From Pempheris klunzingeri (Eukaryota > Chordata > Actinopteri > Acropomatiformes > Pempheridae), in assembly GCF_042242105.1 (NCBI RefSeq), contig NC_092013.1, forward strand, positions 7,633,618 to 7,697,617: a stretch of 64,000 nucleotides of DNA. Reading direction: 5' to 3'. The position numbers and the translations under genes are program-made. The notes beneath the pieces were generated by a model, which saw nothing but the letters and a program-made list of their open reading frames with translations, did not search any database and was not told the DNA's origin. Below are positions 49,001 through 64,000 of this stretch, one piece after another. Every line of letters starts with the position of its first letter. Position 1 is the first letter of the stretch.

Positions 49001-50023
49001 TTCTACAAAAGAAATAGTCTGTATGCACATTTGGCAGTGTTTTATGTCAACACTACATCTGAAAAGCCATGCTAATGTTAATTTGTTTAATTGTTCAATT
49101 GAAAAGGGGCCTAAAGTGGCAAAATATCCAATATTTACTTACAATAAATACATAAAAGTAAGCAAAAAGTGCTGTGCAAAAGTCTTAAATGTTGTTAAGT
49201 AAAAACGCAAAAATAAAATGCAAAATGAGTGAACAGAAGAAAAATCTATGCTAAAAATCAATACTTGATGTGACCATCCTTTGCCTTGAAACTGGGTGAG
49301 GAACAACCAAACTCTGCTACCAAGGTGAGGGTGTGAAGGACAGTTTCATGTCACAGGTCATCATGGCAAGACTGAGCACAGCAACAAGACACAAGGTAGT
49401 TTTACTGCATCAGCAGGGTCTCTCCCAGGCAAAGATATCAAAGCGGACTGGGGTTTCAAGATGTGCTGTTCAAGCTCTTTTGAAACTCTTTTGCACAGTG
49501 CTGTTTATGTTTCTTTCTTGCTATCCGTTGAATCATGTTGTCACCCCTCAGGTTGATCTGGGGACCCATTTAGAAACTCCTGCTTTAATAAACCCAAAAA
49601 GCTATAAAGATACCGATCAATATAGTTTAACCTGGTCTTGTGACCAAGGGAAAAAGATAAAAGTTAAACTGTAAGTTAATGTAAGTTAAAAAAGACATTT
49701 GCAATGCAAATGTCTTTTTTAACTTACATTATTGATTTTCTAAGAATTAAACTGGTCTTTTTATCATTTAAAATATTCAGATGTAATTATTACAGTTAGT
49801 CAGAACATTAAAAAGTCCAAGAGCACTGAAATGCAACTTATTGTCTTGGTGATGGTTTCTGGCTGTGGGCCTGGTCAGGACGGAGATCTTACCATTCTAG
49901 GATGTTGGAGGGGAGTGGTTCTGCACAGATGTAAGGCACAGGGTCTTTCTTTATCCTGAGGTAATCCTGCTTAAGTCGCTGAGTGGCTGTGGTTGGAGCT
50001 CTCTTATTCCCGTTGTTGTTCAT
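46048..50023 (-). CDS. ube2j2: ubiquitin-conjugating enzyme E2 J2
   Basis: ER-membrane E2 (yeast Ubc6 relative) that passes ubiquitin to ER-associated degradation ligases. Exons on the minus strand: 50023-49893, 47502-47462, 47274-47172, 47069-46931, 46514-46434, 46338-46048. Phases agree and give 261 residues (human 259). Blocks [38 protein letters not shown] and [20 protein letters not shown] match UBE2J2. The catalytic cysteine lies in [18 protein letters not shown], as in the Ubc6 subfamily. The C-terminus has the cytosolic stretch [10 protein letters not shown] and then the tail anchor [20 protein letters not shown]. The ATG sits exactly at a splice acceptor (CCTCAG|ATG), so the 5' UTR is in a separate exon. 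It differs from human at the extreme N-terminus ([10 protein letters not shown] versus MSSTSSKRAP). Confidence 0.96.
47678..47745 (+). repeat. possible truncated SINE head
   Basis: GAGCGTCCTGGTGGTTAAGA followed by TGCATGTCATACAACTGCAA resembles the tRNA-like head of common teleost SINEs, but no body or tail follows. Weak evidence. Confidence 0.3.
49172..49498 (+). mobile_element. internally deleted Tc1/mariner-like element
   Basis: Ends carry the inverted core CTGTGCAAAAG (49172-49182) and CTTTTGCACAG (49488-49498). Near the left end is ATCAATACTTGATGTGACCA, then TCCTTTGCCTTGAAA, as in fish Tc1-like elements. From 49363 an open frame begins [20 protein letters not shown] and continues [20 protein letters not shown], the N-terminal helix-turn-helix of a Tc1-type transposase. 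The catalytic DDE region is absent, so the copy is non-autonomous. It lies in a UBE2J2 intron, opposite to the gene. Confidence 0.65.
49677..49731. repeat. perfect 27-bp inverted repeat with one-base loop
   Basis: The arm at 49677-49703 is the exact reverse complement of 49705-49731, with A at 49704 as the only spacer. The arm starts TAATGTAAGTTAAAAAAGAC. An extra GTAAGTTA copy sits just left (49671-49678). No coding content. Confidence 0.95.
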
Positions 50024-52077
50024 CTGAGGATTTAGAGGACATGCGAGAGGGACATAATGAAATTCATCTTGATTCAGTCTCTTGAAATTTGCTACAGATA
50101 CACAGGGGCACCTCCAGGACGACACATTACTTAGCAAAGTTTAGCCTTATTTTACTGTGATCAATTCAACTGTGGAACTCTTTATACTGCTTTTGCATTT
50201 GACTGATGGCAGTGTTGATGATGCTGTGCGTCTTAAATAGGCCAGGACTCTATTACCACTGCTTTGTCTCAATTGTCGATGAAATTCAGTAAAACTTCAA
50301 AATGCACAGAATAAATATAGTGTGACTACTTGTTGAAAAGACACAATTTCCTCTACAGTTAAACTTGTATCACTGCCGGCCGTGATTGTGAAAGTATCGT
50401 ATCGGCTGGTGGACAGCTTTCATTGCGATGCAGCAACTGAAGTCTTGCACACCGTTATTGCAGCGTCAAGTGAAGCAGATGAGACAACTTGAATTGCGAC
50501 CAGTGCTGTTGTCTGATTGTTGATGGAGGTTAGCAGGTGCTTGGTAGAGATGGTAGTTAAAAACCTATTGATGGTAATTAGGGGTCATTTTACCACATTG
50601 CTGCAATCCGGTTACTTACTCAGTTCTGAGTTACCAAATGAAAACTGTTAACAGAGAACTGTAGATTATCTAGGTTACCCTTGATAGTGAACTTAAATAC
50701 ATTTTTAAAAAAATCAAAAAGAGACACTCTTTTTCCTCTAATGCTAGACTGCAAGTAATGACTGATTACCTTTTAACTGATCAATGAATTGAATTATTCA
50801 TACTACAGTAATGCATTAAATGCATTTTCTGAACTCATCCTCTGTTTTGTGTATAAATGCAGTAGCCAGTTTATTAGGTACACCTGGAGAAAACTAATTC
50901 AGTCTACCGCAACAGTCCTGCAATACATCCTCCCTTCATGCAGGTCATAATGTTCAGTATTTGTTGAGATAGTTTCAGAGAGGTGTAGATTAATCTGTGT
51001 GGTCATTTTGGAGGATGTAGTCTGTGGTGCTGTTGAACTGTACTGACCATTATAAATGACTAAATAATAGAAACATGGGTCAGTGTAACAGCACAGTTCA
51101 ACAGCACCATGAGCTCCATCCTCCCAAATGACCATATTGACCAATTGAAATTCATGGCTATTTCTTGTGAAACTGCATTGCAACTTTTTCCTCTGCTTTA
51201 TTCTTTTGTAGCTCATTCTTTATCTTGTAATATTTCACTATTTGAAATAACATTTGTGTGTATTCAATATTGCCTTGTGATTCTTTATTATTCTGTCTTA
51301 ACTTCTTTTTATGTCTTATGTAAACCACTTTGAATTGCCTTGATACTGAATGGTGCAAGACAGATAAACTTTTCATGCATAACAAAGTAAAAAGAATTTC
51401 AATTTGAAACACAGCGAAGTTTAAGTATTAAGTCTTAAAATAGATACACGTAAAGCACCAGTATTTTGAGACTGTATTTTACTAAATGTCTGTGGCTACA
51501 AGCCTTATATTTAAGTGAACTTTTACCTGTATCCCACCACAGCTCAAGATAACATGACTATCAGCCTACTGACCCAGTGTCATGTGGCTAACAGCTGACT
51601 ACATGACGCTAATGAACTCTGAGTGAAATCTAACAGTGTTGAAATAACGCCAGTCTCACTTCCTAATTAATAACAGGCTCCTTGGCGTTAACGCAACTTA
51701 TGTTAGCTGAGGCTAATCCGCTACTTTGCCAGCTATGCTAATGTTAAATCTCTGGCTGACTGAGCAGATCGATAAGTTAGCTCGGGCCAGTTAGTCAATC
51801 AGCGACTGTAAACAAACCGTGTAGACCAAATGAAAAACTGCACATAGGCACCATATGTGACTGATGATTTTATCAATCACAGTGTATTGGTAGCTGGTAG
51901 CTAAAGGTCCTGTCTGTGTGTACTGTGTTAGCCGCCACCAACGGCTAACGATAGCCAACGTAGGCCACTGCTAATGTTTAGCTAGCTAGCGCTAACACGA
52001 ACAGATCTGGTACTAAAGAAAGCGGACCCCGACATATCTCGCATTTACGGACTAGAGAGAGTTTAATATTGACATAC
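50024..52077 (-). other. UBE2J2 intron 1, with a fold-back repeat
   Basis: Lies between the 5' UTR exon and the ATG exon. A dispersed repeat occupies about 50862-51135. Otherwise AT-rich, with no exon recognised. Confidence 0.6.
50862..51135. mobile_element. dispersed fish repeat with internal fold-back
   Basis: Begins GTAGCCAGTTTATTAGGTAC, a motif I recognise from many fish repeat copies. The arms GGTGCTGTTGAACTGT (near 51027) and ACAGTTCAACAGCACC (near 51091) are exact reverse complements of 16 bp, flanked by matching GGAGGATG / CATCCTCC stretches, so transcripts would fold. The transposon class was not assigned. Confidence 0.5.
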
Positions 52078-52226
52078 CTCTCCAGGGACCCCAGTGAAAA
52101 TATGTGTTCGTGGATGGACACGAAATAAGGCTGTTGTTCTGTTGTCAAACCCCCAAACCGACAAGACGATAGAACCAACGTAGCCTTAGCTATCGCCAGC
52201 AGGAGGAAAAATGACACTTCCGGTTT
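52078..52226 (-). promoter_or_regulatory. ube2j2: UBE2J2 promoter and 5' untranslated exon
   Basis: On the minus strand an ETS-type motif ACCGGAAGTG (about 52215-52224) is followed by about 130 bases of exon ending at the donor GAGAG|GTATGT (52078/52077). There is no TATA box; an ETS site near the start is typical of constitutive promoters. The exact start site is inferred. Confidence 0.5.
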
Positions 52227-52229
52227 TCT

Positions 52230-53223
52230 TCTTCTTCGTTGGCGTTAAAGCGGTTGAAAAATTACATAGAAAGCGCATTACTGTCACCAGCTGATCTGCA
52301 CCATTGCTTATTTATAATCTTTCAAAAAGTCCAATAATATAATAAATATTGTGTGTAAATAAACATGTATGTGTAAATATATACACACACAATTTAAAAA
52401 AGACATACTTTATATACTTACATTTGTAGTCTATTGATCACCAAGACATGCCGATACAATACAAGGTATTCTGAAGACCTTTTCTGCACCCTGTCATTGA
52501 TATAGAAACATTCCTGTCTATATTCTCAACAACCAGCTCACAGGTCCTCTTGCTGCTGCTTTATGCTGCTGCATAAACTTTCTTGTTGCTATATTTGTCA
52601 GCCAAAATTCAAATGGAAACATAAATTGAAATGCACAAAAACATTCTGTAAGGCTTACAGTTTTAGGCTATTCATTTATTTCTGACATCAGTTGCACATC
52701 AGTTCATCACAAGGGGTACTTCACTGATTTTAAGACATCAAGTTTAGTTTACTCATCATAGAGAGTACATTTAAAGCAGTGGAAACATTTGCAGAATGTC
52801 CTATGCTTAAAAAAAAATTATCCAGATGCAGTTTTGAAGATTCTTCTAAAATACACGAGTGTCATTCTAAATTATAGGAGTGGCCCTTTAAAAACAACAT
52901 TATATGTATGCAGATCTTCAGACAACATTTTGCTACGATGACTGCCACTGATTTGTTGCCAGGTCAACTGAAATACTACCTGTACAAAGGAACTGTTTCA
53001 ACTATATGACTTTTTGACATGATCAAAGTCTCTTATTTTGACCTCAACCAAACATGTTTACAACTGATAACCTGTTATAAAATAGCTTTAACTAGGGCAT
53101 GCAGGGTCTTGAGCATTTAGTGATGCCTGCAGAGCTCACTCCCCAACATCAAAATGTCCTTTTTTAATTGCACGTGGCTGGCTCCCTCCAAAGTGCCTGG
53201 TCCGAAGAGGTGGTGGTCACTGG
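52230..53223. other. intergenic DNA, nothing seen
   Basis: AT-rich sequence downstream of the unassigned minus-strand exon-like block and upstream of the UBE2J2 promoter. No gene or repeat family was recognised. Confidence 0.6.
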
Positions 53224-53280
53224 TCACTGTGGCTTCTTGCAGCGGCTGAACTGTAAGCTCCTTCTCCTCAACTTCTCGGG
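53224..53280 (-). other. unassigned exon-like block A (terminal)
   Basis: On the minus strand a good acceptor (GCGTCTTTCCAG) opens at 53280. Joined in phase 0 to block B it reads PEKLRRRSLQFSRCKKPQ and then stops. A second frame stays open longer, to about 53118 (REVEEKELTVQPLQEATVTS and onward). No protein family was recognised. ACAP3 already has a normal stop at 57723, so this is either a separate transcript or a 3' UTR exon. Confidence 0.3.
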
Positions 53281-53621
53281 CTGGAAAGACGCGAGGAGAG
53301 AAAACTCGCGAAAGACATCAACACAGGAGATGTCACCTGCAACAGGGGACACTAAAATCAAGGGGGGTTGTCCCACTGCAGGGCACCCTGGAGACTATAG
53401 TGCTTTTTTTGTTTGGTTTTAACATCAGTGAGTGACATTCCAAGCACTTTTTTTTTCGTGTGACATAAAGGCCATAAGCCAACAAATACAGCAATCTAAA
53501 AACAACTCAGATTTTAAGGAAGAAAGACAGAGCAGATCAACCTCTGCATGAAAGAGTGAAGCCCCCAAAGCATAGCCTCAGGATGGAGTTTGATACTTCA
53601 CAGACACGTCTTCCTTTAGGA

Positions 53622-53906
53622 CAGCGGTTCTCAACCAGGGGTCCTTAAGGGGGGTCCAGGGAGTCCCCACAAAAATTTGGAATATTTTAATGTTACTATA
53701 ATTTAATTGACTAGACTCAATGAGAGGATGTATAAGAATTGCTATTCTGTTCATAGGTTTCACACACTGGTAATCTGACAGTCTACAGTATAGACAGTTT
53801 TGGAATAACTAAATCTTATCAGACAGGGAGACCACATCTTACGAAATACAGGCCTGATGTATATTAATTTGGGGGCCCTCGACATGAAAAGGGTTGAGAA
53901 CCACTG
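53622..53906. mobile_element. non-autonomous hAT-type MITE
   Basis: Terminal inverted repeats CAGCGGTTCTCAACC (53622) and GGTTGAGAACCACTG (ending 53906) are of the hAT type. Flanking 8-bp sequences CTTTAGGA and TTTAAGGA match at six of eight positions, consistent with an aged hAT target-site duplication. At 285 bp there is no transposase. Confidence 0.75.
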
Positions 53907-54458
53907 TTTAAGGATACTATAAGTGACTTAATTGTTCTTTTTTAAAAGCCTCTTTTATTTATATGAATTAATGCTTTGTTGTATTTCATACAGTTGTTTT
54001 TTTAAGCAACTTGGTTAGTTTGCAGAAAAGAAAATGAGGAACTTGCAGGAAAAGAGTGGTGAGCATCCTGTCCATTCTTCTCTTGTGCATATTCAAGTCA
54101 CTACCAGATGAAATCTGGATTCATGTGCTAAATATTCTAATTCACATCTCATAACATGAAGTGTATTGTACTTACCCATTCTCTGTGACTTCGTCCTATT
54201 AGACATTAGATGTTTGAACATTTTGGGAGTATAAACTTAATAGTATAAACTTCATATTTCCAAATTCAATGTGATTGCTACATTATAGCTAAGTCCCAAT
54301 ATGCTTTTTTTCAGGACAGGAAGAAAGATGTCTGTGTATGTGCGACAGACAGGGCGACAGACCAAGACACCTTAAAGATCACCCAGAAGCACCAGAGCAG
54401 AGAGAATCACAGTAGCACACTGATCCCCTAGTTAGACGGCCCAGGATGCTTCACTCAC

Positions 54459-54499
54459 TCTATCCTTGGGTTTAACTCTCCTGCTGCCCGCGGCAATCC
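54459..54499 (-). other. unassigned exon-like block B (41 nt)
   Basis: On the minus strand, flanked by acceptor TTCTGTTACCACAG and donor GATAGA|GTGAGT. Its open frame reads IAAGSRRVKPKDR. CpG-containing and GC-rich against an AT-rich background. It may pair with block A downstream. No family recognised. Confidence 0.3.
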
Positions 54500-57400
54500 C
54501 TGTGGTAACAGAAGATACGTCAGCAATTTTGACCTCTGCCGTTTGCCTCGAGTTTGAAGTGAGTGATTAGACGTTTTTGGCATGTGAGAACATTTTTTCA
54601 GTGATGGTGTAACAATGCTTGAGAGATCACATGAATGTTTAACACACTGGAGTCACTGAATTATTCAAGGCAGTGTTGTTGCTGCAGGCTAGAAACAACT
54701 AGAAACGCCATTTGAAACACAGAAGGCCCTAAACACCAAAACGGTCTTTGAATAGAGTGCTGACTTTGACCTGTCAGATGTCCAAGTTTGCCTCTCCTTT
54801 TTATTAGTTATCATGAAGAAAAAACATTTAATTGCTTTGAATAAGCTCAGCGCTACCCAGAAGTTTGTTATAGACCAAAAGTTACACTAGACAAGATTGT
54901 AAAAAAAACATAGCATTCTCCCAACATCTGACAGTGTTTGTGCGTAGCTATATTTCTACAAATGAGAAAAAAATAAGTATTTCATTGATTGATCGTTTTT
55001 TTCAAACATACTGCTGCAATGTCGCGAGAATGTTATGCACAGGAGATGAGACAGGAATGAGATTAACAAGCAGGAAGCAGGGTTAGTTCATCAAGAGTTT
55101 CTCAGTTTTATTATACGCATTATGTTTTCTTTTTTTTTCCCCTCAGTGCTTCTAAAGACAAGGAAGAAAGTATTCCAAAGATATCCAAATGTCAGTGAAC
55201 AGAAGAACGCCTCCATGTAGTGCAGAGCGGTGTTACAGTTCTGCCTGACAGGTTGGGTTTTTTTTGGAAGAGAGTAAAAAGACAAACATAAAACAGATCA
55301 GACAGTCAGGATCCATGATTGAATGCTGAGAGGCAGGCAGTTGGCGTCGAGTTAAAATACACAAGTGTACTATTTACAGCATGTTTGCTTTGAACAGCAC
55401 CTTTAACCACTCCTATGTCAACACACACAATGGACACAACATTTAATACTTCCGCCAGGGCAAGAGCCCCTAACAGTTTGGTCACAGTAGCTACACATCA
55501 CCCCCTAGACTGGTTCTACTTGCAGTACATTGAACTATTGCAGAATATCACCTGCCATATCAAAATCTCTCAGGTCTGTCACATTACTGTAACCTCTTTT
55601 GAACATGTGAGTACACCAACAGTGTTTCTACCACTCTGTCACTTCACAAAGCATGGTAAGACTATGCTGTATCTACTCTGAACAGTTTCAGCTTAAAAAA
55701 AAAAAAAAATACGGTGATATCATACAATAATGTCAGACACTTTCCCTTTTAAAAAGTCTTTGGCAGAGGAAAATAAACCACAACATTAAAAAAAAATTAT
55801 TCAAAATACTGTTTGTCAGCTTTTGTTGGAACAAGCAAACAAAAACAAAAAAGACAGGAATGAGAAGTCACCACAGATTTGGTCCGTTGTCCGTGGATGG
55901 AAAAATGGCACAGAGGTGCAAAAAGTAAGAAAGGTCTGACACCAGAGGGGCCATGGTGGTACATGCTTATTCCACAGGACTGCACTGCACGAGGTGATCA
56001 AACCATAGAAAAATATTTTATCATGCTCAGAATGCAAACGATGTTGAACCTCCCAATAATTCTGGCAAAGCATGCAGAGAACACTGTAAGCGATGACCAG
56101 GCGGGGAAGCCAGATAGATACGTCCTTTGACCCCACAAGTGTGTAAACTGTACTAAAGAAACGTGCCTCTTTTTCTCACCACAGATATTTGGATATGGAT
56201 GAGTATTTACAACACAATGGAGGTGTCAGGAGTCACCTTGGTTCTGTGATTCTGCTGAACTGCCCATGGGTGAAATATTAATCCCGTTGTATGCACTCCT
56301 TCAGTACACTCAAGACTTAATTCTTCCTGGTCTGATTTTTTCCGCACACACCTTGACCACACAGCAATTTCTCATCCTCACTTGTAAACAACGGACGACT
56401 GCAATTAATCTAAAATGGTACGATGTAACTATAATTTCCATAGATAAGATAATGACAATAATTGTAGTCATAGCAATGTAAGGCCGTTCCAAAGGGAAAA
56501 TGAAAGCAAAATGTCATGTATGAGCGCTATTACATGATGTAATCTAAAGACTTCCTGTCATAAATTCCAAGTAATGCTTTCAGATTAAAATGACAATCAT
56601 TAACAGAAATGCAGACGTAAACTGCATCCAAGAATGCATTGCACTGGTCCTCCGGGGAGATAAACATAAATAAAATAGACAATAGATAGACAGACAACAA
56701 CTCGACTAGACAAGAACAATGTAAAAACTAACTGAATGAAAATAAACTAAATTATAATACTGTAGATGGGAAAAGTGCACAGTTTCTTTTTTTTCCTTTA
56801 CATTATGTATCATAATATCATATGATTTGACTCTGTCTCTCAGTATTCTTTGACACATGCGCTCATTTACTCTGCCTGTCCACGCACTCATTCACTCGTC
56901 ATATCACAGAGTATCTTACAAAGCAGGCGAGGGTCTCTTCTCCGCAAGCCCTTCAGTATTTTTGTCACAGTTTTACATTAAATTTCCCTTCCTGACCCCT
57001 CTTTATACACAGTAAACAAGCCTTTCCACCTCTACTGTAGCTTGTCAGTTACTCTTTTTCTTTTAGTAATGGAACAAATACCATTTTTTCACCTCATGCC
57101 ACAGCACATACTTTAAAGATTACCCATATAACTTCTAAATATGTATATTTACATCTCAGATTAAGAAGAGATGAGCAAATTGGATGTCACACAGATGGTC
57201 TGGCTAGATATAAAGTGTAAGTGGTTAATGCAGCGAGATTCTTCAGAGGTAAAAACTGTTAGACAACAGTAAACCCACACCCTCACACAAGAGGTTACAC
57301 CACGTTATTGTAAGTTAGAGGATAACCCTGTTAGCAAAACACCAAATAGCAGATGTCATTTTACTGTGTCATGTGACTAGCATAGCATGGGTGGTGCCAA

Positions 57401-57722
57401 GTAATGGCAAGCAGAAGGTAGTGGTGATGCAGAAAAATGGAGGTGGTGACTGTAGTGTCAGTAGAGTTAAAAAGGTCCTTCAGGGGTCTCCCTATGACAT
57501 GACGCACCCTCACAATGAGCAAGTGGTGCACTCCTCTCTCTTTAGACAACCCAGAGAAATTGTCTGTAAGCCTAGACCTACATAAGTAACAGACTTGAGA
57601 TCAGTGTCTATGGGCAACTTCATATAGACGATTATTTTATGTTCCCAGTCAGGAGAAATATGTATGTATATGTATAGAGAGAGTGAGAGTACAAGCTATT
57701 CTCATGGATACACAAGCAACCA
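54500..57722 (-). other. probable ACAP3 3' untranslated region and downstream DNA
   Basis: AT-rich, with many short open frames but no protein signature. A minus-strand AATAAA (TTTATT on the given strand at 55107-55112) is a plausible polyadenylation signal, giving a 2.6-kb 3' UTR; this is inference. Block B lies just beyond that signal, at the low-coordinate edge. Confidence 0.4.
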
Positions 57723-63884
<6,162 letters not shown>

Positions 63885-64000
63885 CTGAAATTGGCAGAGA
63901 GCATTGCCTCGTTTACTGTAACAAACAAGGCATGTCAGAGTCCTCATAACTGCCAAGACAGGATGAGTCAGTACATGCCCCCATTCTTCTCCACCTGTAG

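Larger units (their letters stand above)
47503..49892 (-). other. UBE2J2 intron with transposon relics
   Basis: A 2.4-kb intron. It holds a SINE-head-like fragment at about 47678-47745, an internally deleted Tc1-like copy at 49172-49498, and a perfect 27-bp inverted repeat at 49677-49731. Confidence 0.7.

Noticed and set aside
49333-49674. A functional host gene derived from Tc1 transposase
   Set aside because: Only the N-terminal helix-turn-helix part is present, enclosed by the element's own inverted ends; the rest of the open frame is unrelated intron sequence.
55816-56136. Minus-strand 106-codon frame with hydrophobic segments
   Set aside because: Lies in the probable ACAP3 3' UTR; no family match and no splice or start context.

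Overview
The window is teleost fish nuclear DNA, probably from a spiny-rayed (percomorph-type) fish. Genes are split by GT-AG introns, short exons sit in AT-rich introns rich in microsatellites, and there are fish-type SINE, Tc1, hAT and fold-back repeats. Protein similarities are judged from remembered vertebrate family sequences; no database was searched. Five protein-coding genes can be assembled exon by exon with consistent reading phase. No prokaryotic, viral, CRISPR, rRNA or tRNA feature was seen.

Layout. (1) About 1-23.2 kb, + strand: 3' part of a CAMTA1-type calmodulin-binding transcription activator (17 coding exons, 1442-18598) plus a probable long 3' UTR. (2) About 24.8-38.75 kb, + strand: a complete HIPK1-type kinase gene with a CpG-rich 5' exon, 17 coding exons (27103-37095) and a 1.6-kb 3' UTR. 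(3) 38.75-42.4 kb: AT-rich intergenic DNA. (4) About 42.4-43.2 kb, - strand: a small RING-finger gene of the RNF224/RNF227 type. (5) About 44.1-52.2 kb, - strand: UBE2J2, an ER tail-anchored E2 (six coding exons, 50023-46048), with a probable intron in its 3' UTR. (6) 57.7-64 kb, - strand: the 3' half of ACAP3 (PH end, Arf-GAP, ankyrin repeats; 63884-57723), its 5' half lying beyond the window.

UBE2J2 and ACAP3 are near neighbours on human 1p36.33. CAMTA1 lies a few megabases away on 1p36, and HIPK1 is on 1p13, so the window is a rearranged fish version of 1p-type synteny. The genes do not form a pathway: two are nuclear regulators, one is an ER ubiquitin enzyme, one is a putative E3 ligase and one is an Arf GAP.

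The points most worth a second look are: a CAMTA1 paralog apparently lacking one in-frame CG-1 exon; a (CCTCT)19 microsatellite acting as a splice-site polypyrimidine tract; a candidate stop-introducing cassette exon in the ACAP3 Arf-GAP domain; a Tc1/mariner-type MITE filling an ACAP3 intron up to 19 nt from a splice donor; a UBE2J2 3'-UTR intron starting 38 nt after the stop; two unassigned exon-like blocks between UBE2J2 and ACAP3; and a perfect 27-bp inverted repeat with a one-base loop. I found no convincing wholly new biological system.
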